A stretch of 64,000 bases of DNA. It comes from Candidatus Moraniibacteriota bacterium. GTDB lineage: Bacteria > Patescibacteriota > Minisyncoccia > Moranbacterales > UBA1568. The position numbers and the translations under genes were made by a program. Shown in pieces: positions 36,477-46,732 of this stretch. The notes beneath the pieces are model-generated. The model did not search any database. It was given only the letters and a program-made list of their open reading frames with translations, and was not told the DNA's origin. The stretch is taken from positions 1 to 64,000 of the forward strand of contig JAHBAT020000003.1 in the NCBI GenBank assembly GCA_018499985.2, read 5' to 3'. Numbering within the stretch: position 1 is the first letter of the stretch; each line of letters starts with the position of its first letter.

Positions 36477-37619
36477 ATGAAAAAGCTTTTTTACTCTTCT
36501 CTCGCACTTTTTCTTTTGGTCATTATTTTTCTTTTGGCCTACAACTTTGCATTTAAAACAAATATCAATGATGCTACTTCACCCGAGGTCAAAAAAGAAG
36601 ACCCTGATACAAGCTCTTCTGGCTTCGGAAAAGAAACACCTATCAATCCGGCTAGTTCCGTAGAAAATCCTATCAATGAAAACCTTCTTACCGCCACGAT
36701 TGCCAATGACGGGAATATCTACTATTACTCCCTTGATGATAAAGCCTTCAAGAAGGCAAATCTCGAAGGAAAGGACAAGGTCACTCTCTTAAGTAACCTT
36801 CCTGCCAAGGTACTCCGCGTTGTCTGGTCACCCAAAAATGATTCTGCCCTTGTTCTCCTAGAAAACTCACCCTATCCGCGCTGGCACCTGGCAGTATTCT
36901 CAACCAAAACACTCTCGCCTCTCAAGCCAGAGATTACTCGGGCGACCTGGAACAATCTTGGTGACAAAATCTACTATCTTTTCAAAAATGCTTCTGGCGA
37001 CTCTTCTCTCAATAAATCCAATCCAGACGGTAGCGACTGGAAAGAGATAGCCGGGGTCGACAAAAAAGAATATTTCCTTGAAGCTGTCCCTCAGTCTAAT
37101 ACCGTTTCTCTCTGGAATAAGCCAAATGCTCTAGAAGAATCTCTTTTTACTACCTTTGACTCTGAAACAAAAAAGAGCACCCCTATATTCAAAGGGCGCT
37201 TTGGCGGGGACTACCTCTGGTCACCTAATGGTGAAAAAGTACTCGTAAGCTCAAGCGCTCAAAAAGGCACTCCTCTCACACTTGGCATCATCAATAAATC
37301 TGGTGGTCAATTTCAGGCTCTCACCATCCCTACCTTCATATCAAAAGTGGTCTGGTCAAAGGATAATAACCGCTTATTTTATGCTCTTCCTGGAGGGCTC
37401 GATAACGCCACACTGCCAAATGACTACTATGCCAAAAATCTCGCTTCTCAAGATACTTTTTGGCAGATTGATCTTACTACAGGCAAAAGTACCCGCATTC
37501 TTGAACTTTCAGATATCAATCAGTCTTTTGATAGCACCGATCTTAGACTTTCACCAAAAGAAGATATTCTTTTCTTCACTGACCGCCAAACAGGACGTCT
37601 TTACAAAATAGACCTTTAG
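36477..37619 (+). CDS. Membrane-anchored beta-propeller (TolB-like) protein
   Basis: N-terminal TM, repeated W-S-P-(N/K)/D-x-x blade motifs. Confidence 0.65.
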   Translation: MKKLFYSSLALFLLVIIFLLAYNFAFKTNINDATSPEVKKEDPDTSSSGFGKETPINPASSVENPINENLLTATIANDGNIYYYSLDDKAFKKANLEGKDKVTLLSNLPAKVLRVVWSPKNDSALVLLENSPYPRWHLAVFSTKTLSPLKPEITRATWNNLGDKIYYLFKNASGDSSLNKSNPDGSDWKEIAGVDKKEYFLEAVPQSNTVSLWNKPNALEESLFTTFDSETKKSTPIFKGRFGGDYLWSPNGEKVLVSSSAQKGTPLTLGIINKSGGQFQALTIPTFISKVVWSKDNNRLFYALPGGLDNATLPNDYYAKNLASQDTFWQIDLTTGKSTRILELSDINQSFDSTDLRLSPKEDILFFTDRQTGRLYKIDL

Positions 37620-37620
37620 A

Positions 37621-38838
37621 CTAAGCCCCCTCCCCCTGTCTCATACTATAGGCATACGTCAGGTACGCCTGTGTCCAAAACAAAAAAGCAAGATCATTCC
37701 TAAAATAGGGTGTATCAAATAGCCCGTACAAGAAAAAACTCACCCAAAGTGCCACAAGCACAAGGGCTTCTTTGTTTTTATCAAGATTATCTCGCCTCAT
37801 TCTCTGCCAAAAAATAAAACCTAATCTACCAAAGATAGTACCTATACCCAAAAGCCCAAGCAATCCTGCCTGAAGCCAAACAGCAAGTATAAAATTATGT
37901 GGCTGTGGCACAGCCCATTCAAGGTACGGAGGAAACTTTTCTTGATATTTTAAATATACCTCTTGAAAATTTCCTATACCAACTCCATTTATTGGATGGT
38001 CCTTAGCTATAGTCAGAGCTGATTGCCAAATCATAAGACGAGAATGTACAGAAGACCGTCCATTTTGACTGAAAATATCCTTCCATTTTGGCTCATCCTT
38101 TTCCGAAAACACAAAAAGACTTATAGCCACAGCAATTAGGGCAATGATACTTAAAAATCTTTTTAAGGAAAGCTGTTTTTTTCGTAGAAAAGTGCTGAGA
38201 AAAAAAGTCATGCTCACAGCACCTGCTCCTAAAAGAGCAATCCAAGCATTGTACGAATGTGTTTGATAGAGTACGAAAGCGCTTATACCTACTAGAAAAA
38301 GAACTCCTTTTCTTTGCCATCCAGATCCTTTGTATAGCAAGAAGGAGCCAATGAAGATAGCTGGCGTTACCAAATAGGCCAGAAAATTTGGCGACGTATA
38401 CGGAAAGGCGAGACGCTCGTCATAGGTAAGATACCCTCGGAAATAGCCGAGGAGAGCTATCAGCGAAATCAGAGAGCTCCCCAAAAACCAACCTCTCCAC
38501 ATGGCCACCCTCTTATCAAAAGAAAAAAGACTTAGTGCCAAAAAGAAATAGAGCACTGGAAAGAAAAACCATGATTTTAGCATGCCTAATTCAGTATATC
38601 CCCATGAATTAAGCAGTGTAGAAAAAAGAGCGCCTGCCAAAAAAATAAAACTGCCAAAAAGAATACCCTTATCTATTTTCTTCATTTCTGACTTCACTTT
38701 TTCTTTCAAAAGAATTCCAAGGGTCAGCAAAAAGATAATTTCCAACCCATACAGGGGCATTCCTCCAATCACAATTTTTTCTAGAGCCAAGAATTGAAAA
38801 AAAATAATACACGGAAAGATTTTATCGAAAGTAATCAT
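37621..38838 (-). CDS. O-antigen ligase family protein
   Basis: Multi-TM; ALTIAKDHPINGVGIGNFQEVY...PQPHNFILAVWLQAGLLGLLG. Confidence 0.85.
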   Translation of the reverse strand: MITFDKIFPCIIFFQFLALEKIVIGGMPLYGLEIIFLLTLGILLKEKVKSEMKKIDKGILFGSFIFLAGALFSTLLNSWGYTELGMLKSWFFFPVLYFFLALSLFSFDKRVAMWRGWFLGSSLISLIALLGYFRGYLTYDERLAFPYTSPNFLAYLVTPAIFIGSFLLYKGSGWQRKGVLFLVGISAFVLYQTHSYNAWIALLGAGAVSMTFFLSTFLRKKQLSLKRFLSIIALIAVAISLFVFSEKDEPKWKDIFSQNGRSSVHSRLMIWQSALTIAKDHPINGVGIGNFQEVYLKYQEKFPPYLEWAVPQPHNFILAVWLQAGLLGLLGIGTIFGRLGFIFWQRMRRDNLDKNKEALVLVALWVSFFLYGLFDTPYFRNDLAFLFWTQAYLTYAYSMRQGEGA

Positions 38839-38842
38839 ACTT

Positions 38843-40099
38843 TTACGTTTTTATGTCACTTTTCACAAAACAGGCAGCTATTATCAAAAGAAAAACTGGT
38901 AAAACGTGCACAGAGAAAATTGGCGCCTCAAAAAATCCATGCACAAGGAAATACACCAAGGCTATATGTAGAGCCAAATAAAATGGGTCTTTACTCAATT
39001 TCCATTTTTGAAAACTTTCGAAGAGGGCTCCAAATACAGCTATCAGGAAAAGACTTAGTCCGACAAGTCCAAGCTCTGCCGCTATATCGAGATACAGGTT
39101 GTGCGCATAGATTGGCTCCCTCGATAGAGCTTCAGGCTTTACCCAAAGTGGGTAATTACCTACACCGACACCCAAAAATGGTCGCTCTCTGATAGCTTCC
39201 AGAGCTGTATAAGCCAACTGTACCCTCTCGCTACGGGAGCCATCACCTGAAGTAAAACTTGAAATAAAACGATTGCCTACAGGAGAAACAAGAGCAAAAA
39301 GGGAGATACTGCTTGCTGCTATTATCCATAAAGCTATTTTTTGTTTTTTCTCAAAAAAGAATATGAGTAGCAAAAACCATAAAAAGCTCGCTGCAATTGC
39401 CACATAACCACCTCGGGAAAATGAAAGAAGTAAACCTAAAAATAAAAGCAACGATACCAAACGAGACCAACCAAAAAAATTCTTTTTCCAATAAAGACAT
39501 GTAAAAGGGATAGCCATGGCAACATAATAGCTGAAAATATGCGGGTCTGGAAAAAAACCAGTGGCACGAAAATACGTTTTTCCTAAAATATTCACCAATA
39601 AGCTCGGGTATGTCGCTACTGAAGCAGCAAAATTACTTCCAAGAAAAAATGGCAGCAGCTTCTCTGTCCAAAAAAGTAGCACCACTCCAGGATCTACTAC
39701 TAACTGTAAAAGACTCTGTAAAATAGCAACCGAAGAAATACCGACCGCCCCACCAACATACCAGCGAAAAATCCTTTTAAAAGTAGTTTCCTTTTGTCCA
39801 ATGAGAACAATGAATAAAAGGAGAAAATTTATTAAGAAAAAGATTTTTCTATATGACCAGCCTGGATCAATAGCCCAAACAAAAGAAAGGGTACTCCAAA
39901 AAAACCAGCCAAGAAAGGCAAATGTCGACAAAGATAAACTTATAAAGAAACTCTTTTTCAACAAAACCTGTCCCATAAAAAAGAAAAAAAGGGCTATTAT
40001 AACAATTCGTATAATAGGCAAGTCTACAGATGCTATTGGATTTAAAGCAAAGTTAAGAGGAAGGAGGAGATAGAAATAGCTAAGCAAAGCAAGTATCAT
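38843..40099 (-). CDS. O-antigen ligase family protein
   Basis: Multi-TM; ALEAIRERPFLGVGVGNYPLW...YAHNLYLDIAAELGLVGL. Confidence 0.87.
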   Translation of the reverse strand: MILALLSYFYLLLPLNFALNPIASVDLPIIRIVIIALFFFFMGQVLLKKSFFISLSLSTFAFLGWFFWSTLSFVWAIDPGWSYRKIFFLINFLLLFIVLIGQKETTFKRIFRWYVGGAVGISSVAILQSLLQLVVDPGVVLLFWTEKLLPFFLGSNFAASVATYPSLLVNILGKTYFRATGFFPDPHIFSYYVAMAIPFTCLYWKKNFFGWSRLVSLLLFLGLLLSFSRGGYVAIAASFLWFLLLIFFFEKKQKIALWIIAASSISLFALVSPVGNRFISSFTSGDGSRSERVQLAYTALEAIRERPFLGVGVGNYPLWVKPEALSREPIYAHNLYLDIAAELGLVGLSLFLIAVFGALFESFQKWKLSKDPFYLALHIALVYFLVHGFFEAPIFSVHVLPVFLLIIAACFVKSDIKT

Positions 40100-40101
40100 A
40101 C

Positions 40102-40881
40102 CTATGAGAGAAATAAATGAAGTAATTTCAGTATTTTTTGTTCATACCATGGACGAAACTTTTCAAAATAGTATATCTGAGACTCTCTATAGTGTTTTTT
40201 TTGCTGTTTCTTGGAGGAATGACTCTTGCCTCCAAAGTGCACAATTGAAAACAGGGGTTCCTGCTCTATATTTCTTCCTGCCAGACGAGCTCTTTCGCAA
40301 AAATCAACATCCTCGTAATAAAGAAAATATTTTTCATCAAATCCCTTAAGTTCTGCCCAAAGAGCCTTTTGAAAAAAAAGAGCTCCTCCGCTTAACCATC
40401 CTACCGGCTTTCTTCCAAGGGAAAGTATGGGGGGGAGGTGATTGAAAAAAAGCTGTAGTAAGGTGATTTTTCGTCCACATCCAAAACGCTCTTCTTGACC
40501 ATCCTTATCCAAAAGACGGAGTCCAATAACTGCATTTTTTTCTTTTATTTTTCCTTGAAGTACCTGAAGCTGACTCTTTGGCCAAAGGGTATCCGGATTT
40601 ATAAGGCCTATCCACTTGCCAGAAGCCGCTTGAACACCCTGATTTACTCCAGATCCAAAACCCTTATTACTCGTATTTTGCAGGGTGATACAAGAAAACT
40701 CTTGGCCGAGTTTTTCGATTAAATCTCTCTCTTCTTTATCATTATTAACAATAATTATCTCAAATATCTCTTTTTCTTCCTGAGAAATCAAGCTTTTTAA
40801 AGCACTTTCTAAATAATGAGCACTCTTATAGTTTACGTAGATGATTGAGAAAAAGGGGTGATTTTTTGGCATAAAATTCAC
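40102..40881 (-). CDS. Glycosyltransferase family 2
   Basis: FFSIIYVNYKSAHYLESALKSL...GLINPDTLW...YEDVDFCERARLAG. Confidence 0.92.
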   Translation of the reverse strand: MNFMPKNHPFFSIIYVNYKSAHYLESALKSLISQEEKEIFEIIIVNNDKEERDLIEKLGQEFSCITLQNTSNKGFGSGVNQGVQAASGKWIGLINPDTLWPKSQLQVLQGKIKEKNAVIGLRLLDKDGQEERFGCGRKITLLQLFFNHLPPILSLGRKPVGWLSGGALFFQKALWAELKGFDEKYFLYYEDVDFCERARLAGRNIEQEPLFSIVHFGGKSHSSKKQQKKHYRESQIYYFEKFRPWYEQKILKLLHLFLS

Positions 40882-41710
40882 TGTGCGCTCGAGAAACCTC
40901 TTCTGCCAGGGGCTTACCCATAAATAAATCTAGTCGGTTCTTTTGTCTTCGTAGTATACCATAAATGGCTTGATAAAAAGAAAATATGCCTTTTGGATGC
41001 TTAGAAAAAAAGAGGAGGCCAGAAAAAACCAAGTGGTACACTTTTTGTGGATTATGGACACTCTCTTCGCTATGTAGCACCTTTGCCTCTGGAACAACAT
41101 AAAGATCAAAGCCTTTATTTAAGGCGCGTTTGCTATAGTCAGCATCTTCATAGTACAAAAAAAAGTCCTCATCTAGAAAACCAATCTCTTTAATAGCTCG
41201 TATCGGAAGAAATAGGGCGCAGCCTGTCAAAAATTGTGTTTTAAATGCTTTTTCTTGATCTCTTTTTTGTCTCAAGTGTTCTACTCGCATCTTCCAGTAG
41301 TTTATTCTTCCCCCTTCAAACCAAATCTTTTTGTTATTAAAAATAGTTGGACTGAACAAAGCTCGATCTCCTAAAGTTTCAGCATTTCTTACCAGAATCC
41401 TAAGACTTTCTCTTGAGGCAAGTGCATCATAGTTAAACAGCCAGATAAAGTCAGCTTTTTGTTCTAGAGCAAAACGCATACCAGCGTTCATTCCATAGGC
41501 GAATCCTCCATTTTTCGGAAGGCTGATAAAATGAAACTGGGGGAAGTTTTTCTTGGCTAAATCAAAAGAATGGTCTTGTGAAGCATTGTCTACTACTACC
41601 ACTTCTTTTTCTCTATAATCAAGACTTTGGAGTGATTCTAGTGTTTGATGAAGGCATTTTTCGCCATTATAATTCAAAACCACTATCACTACCTTTGGTT
41701 CCGTGCTCAT
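40826..41710 (-). CDS. Glycosyltransferase family 2
   Basis: VVIVVLNYNGEKCLHQTLESL...VVVDNASQDHS...YYEDADYSKRALNKGF. Confidence 0.93.
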   Translation of the reverse strand: MSTEPKVVIVVLNYNGEKCLHQTLESLQSLDYREKEVVVVDNASQDHSFDLAKKNFPQFHFISLPKNGGFAYGMNAGMRFALEQKADFIWLFNYDALASRESLRILVRNAETLGDRALFSPTIFNNKKIWFEGGRINYWKMRVEHLRQKRDQEKAFKTQFLTGCALFLPIRAIKEIGFLDEDFFLYYEDADYSKRALNKGFDLYVVPEAKVLHSEESVHNPQKVYHLVFSGLLFFSKHPKGIFSFYQAIYGILRRQKNRLDLFMGKPLAEEVSRAHSEFYAKKSPLFLNHLRKL

Positions 41711-41713
41711 ATT

Positions 41714-43168
41714 TTATGATATTGGACCATCTGTAAGGACAGGATCCGTATCTTTGTTAGAAAAGATCATACGAATTTCTCGATATGTCACCACCCTTGT
41801 AAGCCAAAGTCCTATTAGATAAGCTACAACACCTGCTACGCCTGCCACCACAAAAGAGAAATGATCAAAAATATACATTGCACCGCCCATCAAAAGCGTA
41901 GCGATAGAAATCGGTACAATCGGCCTAAATGATGGCCTAAAATGCACCTCTCGAAAAGCGAGCAGACTCAAAAGTACTACCACTAAAAATTCCGTCGCCA
42001 AAGAAACAAGGGCTGCTCCTATATATGAGTACCTTGGGATAAAAATAAAGTTGATACCAATATTAAAAACAGCTGCTACCATAAGAGCTTTCATAAGCTT
42101 TTTTTGAGCATTACTCACTATGAGAAGCATGGTAAAGTAGTGACCAAAAAAGATACATCCTAGAGCAAAAGCCAGGATACGAAGTACTCGAGCTGACTCT
42201 TCAAAGCCATTGCCGCTGATAATGGTAATAATTTCTGGAGCAAGTACCCACGTACCTACCACCAGAGGAAATACGATAAGTAAGAAAACTTTAAATGTTT
42301 TGTCTACAATGTCTTCAAATAGGGGTCTGTCTGTAAAAAGTGTCCGTGAAAGAAGAGGGAGAATAAGTCCAGCCAGCATAGCTGGAAAAAATATGAGGTT
42401 TTCCATAATCTTGTAGGCAACATTATAGATACCTACATCAGCACTTGTTTTTAGGACAGAAAGGATGATTGTATCGAGTTTAAAATAAGCAAATGTAATC
42501 ATGGCCGTTGCTGCCAAAGGAGCTGACTCCCGAAGAAAACCCTTCCAGTAAGCTGGGTCCCAATCCAGTCTAAATCGCACAAAGGCACGACTAAGAAAAA
42601 AGACAATAATGGCATTAAAGGAGAGCGAGGCCAAAAGAGTACTAGCAATCGCCAAAAAGCCTAAATTATTTTTAACAATAAGCGTCACAAGAACTACTTG
42701 TAAGAACTTTCCGAAAAACTCAACCATGGCAACCCGGTCCATGGCAAGATTTTTTTGAAATATTCCATTTAAAAGAAGTGAAGCCGAAGAAAAAAAGACA
42801 GCTACGGCAGCAAAAAGAATTCCTATTTTTAAATCATTCTCATAATTAAAAAAGAAGAGTGCTAATGGCGCCAAAACAATAATTGCTGAGGAAGAGAGGA
42901 GGCGAAGTGTAAATATTTTACCAAAAATACTCTTTTCGTCAGCGCCTTCTCGAGAAATTTCACGTACAGTAACTTGAGCCAGACCTAGATCAACAAGAGC
43001 AGAAAAAAAGGCAAAAAAGGCTAGGATGGTCGCATACTTTCCGAAGCCGTCCGGCCCAAGATACTCAGTAATAAGGCGAATTGAGTACAGCGAAAGAACT
43101 ACTGTTGAAAAAACCTTAAAAAGAGAGTTGAAAACAACATTGTAAGCAATCTTGCGTGCTACTGGCAT
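41714..43168 (-). CDS. Polysaccharide flippase (Wzx-like, MOP superfamily)
   Basis: 12-14 TM; LYSIRLITEYLGPDGFGKYATILAFFAFFSALVDLGLAQVTVREISR. Confidence 0.92.
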   Translation of the reverse strand: MPVARKIAYNVVFNSLFKVFSTVVLSLYSIRLITEYLGPDGFGKYATILAFFAFFSALVDLGLAQVTVREISREGADEKSIFGKIFTLRLLSSSAIIVLAPLALFFFNYENDLKIGILFAAVAVFFSSASLLLNGIFQKNLAMDRVAMVEFFGKFLQVVLVTLIVKNNLGFLAIASTLLASLSFNAIIVFFLSRAFVRFRLDWDPAYWKGFLRESAPLAATAMITFAYFKLDTIILSVLKTSADVGIYNVAYKIMENLIFFPAMLAGLILPLLSRTLFTDRPLFEDIVDKTFKVFLLIVFPLVVGTWVLAPEIITIISGNGFEESARVLRILAFALGCIFFGHYFTMLLIVSNAQKKLMKALMVAAVFNIGINFIFIPRYSYIGAALVSLATEFLVVVLLSLLAFREVHFRPSFRPIVPISIATLLMGGAMYIFDHFSFVVAGVAGVVAYLIGLWLTRVVTYREIRMIFSNKDTDPVLTDGPIS

Positions 43169-43197
43169 ATTCTTTTAGTTTAACTTGAAAAAGGGCC

Positions 43198-43650
43198 TTA
43201 GTTAGCCCTCTTAACAACGATTCTTCTGTCTGTACCAAACCCAGTACTTTCTGTAGTGACAGCTTCTTTTGCAAGAGTGTCATGTACAATCTTTCGCTCA
43301 TGGGCATTCATAGCTCTCAGTACTACAGACTCGCCGCCCTCCATGACCTTTTTTGCTGCCTCCAAAGCCTCCTGCTCAAGGATTTTTTCCTTTTCTTTCC
43401 AGTAACCATTGACATCAACGTAGATATTTACTCCCTCTTCATCTTTAGCTTCCTTTCTCAAGCAAAGACGGATAAGGTGCTGCAAGGCTAGTATATGTGT
43501 CCCTCCCTGACCTATAAGCAATCCGCCATCATCAGTAGTTATAGACACTTGATAGCGATTTTCATCCTTTTCTACTGTCACTGACCCAGAAAAAGAGGCT
43601 TTTTCTAGAAAATTTTCTACTAACTTTTGGATATATTCTTCGTTCATCAT
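43198..43650 (-). CDS. jag: Jag/KhpB-like KH-R3H RNA-binding protein
   Basis: LLIGQGGTHILALQHLIR, ALRAMNAHERKIVHDTLAKEAVTTESTGFGTDRRIVVKR-type R3H (VLRAMNAHERKIVHDTLA); next to yidC. Confidence 0.92.
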   Translation of the reverse strand: MMNEEYIQKLVENFLEKASFSGSVTVEKDENRYQVSITTDDGGLLIGQGGTHILALQHLIRLCLRKEAKDEEGVNIYVDVNGYWKEKEKILEQEALEAAKKVMEGGESVVLRAMNAHERKIVHDTLAKEAVTTESTGFGTDRRIVVKRAN

Positions 43651-44387
43651 ACTTTTTTATCTTTTTCAGACTTTGAGAGGACTACTCTTTGCTGGACAAA
43701 GGCAAATACTGTAGAAACAAACCAATAAAGCGATAGTGCTGCTGGAAAGGTAAAGCCAATAAAAAGCGTCATACCTGGACCAACATAAAGCATCTGCCTA
43801 CTCATTATAGCAGTAAAATCAGGTTCTTTGGCGGACCAATCAATCTTTTTATCCATTCCTTGAGTAGACATCATTTCCTTCATTTGGAAATAAAGTACTA
43901 CAGCAGAAAGAATAGCAAGCACATAGCTTGGCTTTGAAAGATCAACTAGTGAGAAAAAGAGGTGATTTACTACACCTGGATTGGCCACAAAACTATAAAG
44001 ATCGGCACCATGAAGAGTAAAGTGTGACTTTGAAATATTGATAATCACCTGGTAAAAAGCCAGCAAAAAAACAAGCGGTAAAAGCATTGGGAGACATCCC
44101 GCAAATGGGTTTACCTTTTCTGTTTTGTATAGTTCCAAAAGAGCCTTTGTTTGCTCCTCTTTTTTATCCTTGTATTTAGCTTGTAATTCCTTTATTTTTG
44201 GCTGAATCAGCTGCATTTTTCGTTGAGACTCTATCTGTTTCTGAGAGAGGGGGATCATCAGAAACTTCAAGAGAAGCGTTGTTACTATAATAGCTAAGCC
44301 AAAATCAGCTCCTGGAAGGGTATTGTAGAAAAAAATGAGTGAATTATAGATAGGCTGATAAATAACAACGTGAAAAATTTCTAACAT
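43647..44387 (-). CDS. yidC: YidC/Oxa1 membrane insertase
   Basis: DFGLAIIVTTLLLKFLMIPLSQKQIESQRKMQLIQPKIKELQAKYKDKKEEQ. Confidence 0.95.
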   Translation of the reverse strand: MLEIFHVVIYQPIYNSLIFFYNTLPGADFGLAIIVTTLLLKFLMIPLSQKQIESQRKMQLIQPKIKELQAKYKDKKEEQTKALLELYKTEKVNPFAGCLPMLLPLVFLLAFYQVIINISKSHFTLHGADLYSFVANPGVVNHLFFSLVDLSKPSYVLAILSAVVLYFQMKEMMSTQGMDKKIDWSAKEPDFTAIMSRQMLYVGPGMTLFIGFTFPAALSLYWFVSTVFAFVQQRVVLSKSEKDKKV

Positions 44388-44393
44388 AGTTTT

Positions 44394-44723
44394 TTAGCTA
44401 ACAGAATCATTTATTTTTTTAAGAAAGGCCTCTAGCGTGCTTTTTTCAATCTTCTGAACCGCTTCAGTCGTAAAAAAAACAATATCCTTACCCTTAAAAT
44501 TATACTCCTCTTTTAAATAAAGAGCACTTATTCTTCGACGTAAACGATTGCGCATAACAGCCCTTTTAACGTGCTTTTTACTAAAAGAGAAGGCTAGACG
44601 ATCATTCAACTGATCATTTTGTACCAATTTACAGCCAAATGGTTTAAAAAAAAGAGGTTTTCCGGAACGAAAAACCCTTGTAAAATCTTCTTTTTTCCTT
44701 AATCTAAAGGATTTTTTGAGCAT
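44394..44723 (-). CDS. rnpA: Ribonuclease P protein component
   Basis: RKKEDFTRVFRSGK...AFSFSKKHVKRAVMRNRLRRRI. Confidence 0.94.
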   Translation of the reverse strand: MLKKSFRLRKKEDFTRVFRSGKPLFFKPFGCKLVQNDQLNDRLAFSFSKKHVKRAVMRNRLRRRISALYLKEEYNFKGKDIVFFTTEAVQKIEKSTLEAFLKKINDSVS

Positions 44724-44731
44724 AAATTCTC

Positions 44732-44869
44732 CTAGACAGCAGTAAGCTTTGCGCGTCCTTTGCGGCGACGAGAAAGCAAGACATTACGTCCTCCTGGAGT
44801 GCTTGCGCGCTTTAGAAAGCCGTGACGACGAGCTCTCTTGCGAGTTTTTGGCTGGTATGTTCTTTTCAT
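44732..44869 (-). CDS. rpmH: 50S ribosomal protein L34
   Basis: Reverse translation [45 protein letters not shown]; absent from the ORF track because of length. Confidence 0.97.
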   Translation of the reverse strand: MKRTYQPKTRKRARRHGFLKRASTPGGRNVLLSRRRKGRAKLTAV

Positions 44870-44953
44870 ATATGAATATGGTTGCTAGTGCAAAATGTCT
44901 CTAGATTGTAGCAGAAAAGCCAGAAAAGTCAACTACCCTGAGACTTTTTTTAC

Positions 44954-44962
44954 TTATCCACA
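44954..44962 (+). promoter_or_regulatory. DnaA box TTATCCACA
   Basis: Exact match upstream of dnaA. Confidence 0.8.
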
Positions 44963-45004
44963 GGTTGTGCACCAAACATTGCTTTAAAAAGGCTCGTATT
45001 TCAG

Positions 45005-45013
45005 TTATCCACA
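45005..45013 (+). promoter_or_regulatory. DnaA box TTATCCACA just upstream of TATAAT (45017-45022)
   Basis: Exact match immediately before a -10 hexamer. Confidence 0.8.
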
Positions 45014-45049
45014 TGCTATAATTTTAGTCACCTGATACGAAAATACCCT

Positions 45050-46492
45050 ATGACTCACGATGACCTCTGGAAGGCTGTCCTTGGCCAAATTGAACTTTCC
45101 CTTTCGAAAGCCAACTTTATTACCTGGTTTAAAAACACCAACCTTTTAGAGGTCAGTGATGGCAAGGCCCTTATTGGTGTGCCGAATGGTTTTGCTAAAG
45201 AATGGCTAGAAAACAAGTATAATACCCATATTTTAAAAGCCCTTCGGACCCTTGATCCTTCAATTCAAAGCATCCGTTGCACTATTTCTCTCTCTGATCC
45301 ACACACAAACCAGCAGCCCAAACCTATTAGCCGTTCTATTGACGCTGCCATTCCTCGGAACGAAAACACTGAGACGGCCAATAGTTTTGTACGAAAAAAG
45401 CTCATAGAAAAACCTTCATTTTCATCTGAAGGTACTTCTGTCTCTCTTCAAAAAGAGGTTTTTCATGAGAGCAGCCTTAATTCTCGCTATACTTTTGAAA
45501 ATTACATTGTTGCGGAGAACAATGAACTTGCTCACGCCGCCTGCCACGCCGTCTCTCAAAACCTTGGTATGCTTTACAACCCTCTCTTTATTTATGGTGG
45601 CGTAGGCTTAGGAAAAACCCATCTTTTACAGTCTATTGGCAATGAAGTAATGCGCAATCATCCCGAAAAACGCATTAAATACATTACCTCTGAGCGTTTT
45701 ACCACAGAACTTGTTGATTCTATTAAAAATCAAAAAATTGACATCTTTAAAGAATATTATCAGCAAATGGACCTCCTTATTATAGATGATGTTCAATTTC
45801 TTTCTGGGAGAGAAAAAACTCAAAATGAGTTTTTTCATATTTTTAACGCTCTCTACCAAATAAACAAGCAGATTGTTATCTCTAGCGATCGTCCACCTAA
45901 AGCTATTGGTACTCTTGAAGAACGTCTCCGTTCTCGCTTTGAGGGTGGAATGATTACAGATATCAGTCAACCAAGCCTTGAAACTCGTATTGCTATTCTT
46001 AGTTCAAAAGTTCAAGAAAAAGGTCTTTCTATCGATGAGGACGCCCTTCGTTTTATAGCTCAAAATATCAACCAAAATGTTCGCGAACTTGAAGGTGCTC
46101 TCAATCGCGTAATTGCTTATTGTGATTTTCGTAAAATACCTGCCAACTTAGCTAATACAGAAAAAATTCTTGTTGAACTCCTTGAAAAAAACCGTAAAAA
46201 TATCAGTACTGAGAGTGTTTTTAGCACTATTTGTGAGTATTACTCTGTAGAACATGAAGATTTAATTAAAAAAGGGCGTAAAAAGGAAATTTCTCATCCT
46301 CGTCAGGTTCTTATGTACATCTTAAGACAAGAACTCTCTACCCCATTTTCTACTATTGGCGACATGCTTGGAGGAAGAGATCATACCACTGTACTTCATG
46401 CTTTTGAAAAAATAAACAAAGAAAAAGAAACTTCTCCTAAGATAAAAGAGGAATTAAACCAAATCAAAGAGCGCCTTTATTATATTTCTTAG
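45050..46492 (+). CDS. dnaA: Chromosomal replication initiator DnaA
   Basis: NPLFIYGGVGLGKTHLLQSIGNEV, LLIIDDVQFLSGREKTQNEFFHIFNAL, GGRDHTTVLHAFEKI. Confidence 0.99.
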   Translation: MTHDDLWKAVLGQIELSLSKANFITWFKNTNLLEVSDGKALIGVPNGFAKEWLENKYNTHILKALRTLDPSIQSIRCTISLSDPHTNQQPKPISRSIDAAIPRNENTETANSFVRKKLIEKPSFSSEGTSVSLQKEVFHESSLNSRYTFENYIVAENNELAHAACHAVSQNLGMLYNPLFIYGGVGLGKTHLLQSIGNEVMRNHPEKRIKYITSERFTTELVDSIKNQKIDIFKEYYQQMDLLIIDDVQFLSGREKTQNEFFHIFNALYQINKQIVISSDRPPKAIGTLEERLRSRFEGGMITDISQPSLETRIAILSSKVQEKGLSIDEDALRFIAQNINQNVRELEGALNRVIAYCDFRKIPANLANTEKILVELLEKNRKNISTESVFSTICEYYSVEHEDLIKKGRKKEISHPRQVLMYILRQELSTPFSTIGDMLGGRDHTTVLHAFEKINKEKETSPKIKEELNQIKERLYYIS

Positions 46493-46676
46493 TGTATAAG
46501 TCTGTATAAAGTTCAAAATAGAGAGGATAACCTCTGGAAAAGATGCGGATAAAAATAAACACAAACAAACCTTCTCATTGTCTAATATATTTTTAATCCT
46601 TTATCCGTATATTAGCCACCCTATAAAAAGAGTTCTTGCTTCACTTTAAATCCTTTTATTAAGCTATAAAATTGAC

Positions 46677-46693
46677 TTATCCAGTTATCCACA
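46677..46693 (+). promoter_or_regulatory. DnaA box cluster (TTATCCAGTTATCCACA)
   Basis: One near-match and one exact box in the dnaA-dnaN spacer. Confidence 0.75.
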
Positions 46694-46732
46694 GCCCTAA
46701 TATATAATAACTATTCTTTTTAAAAAATATAT

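Noticed and set aside
40826-40881. Overlap of two glycosyltransferase ORFs as a frameshift
   Set aside because: Both ORFs contain complete GT2 N-termini; simple overlapping genes with a probable internal start at 40872
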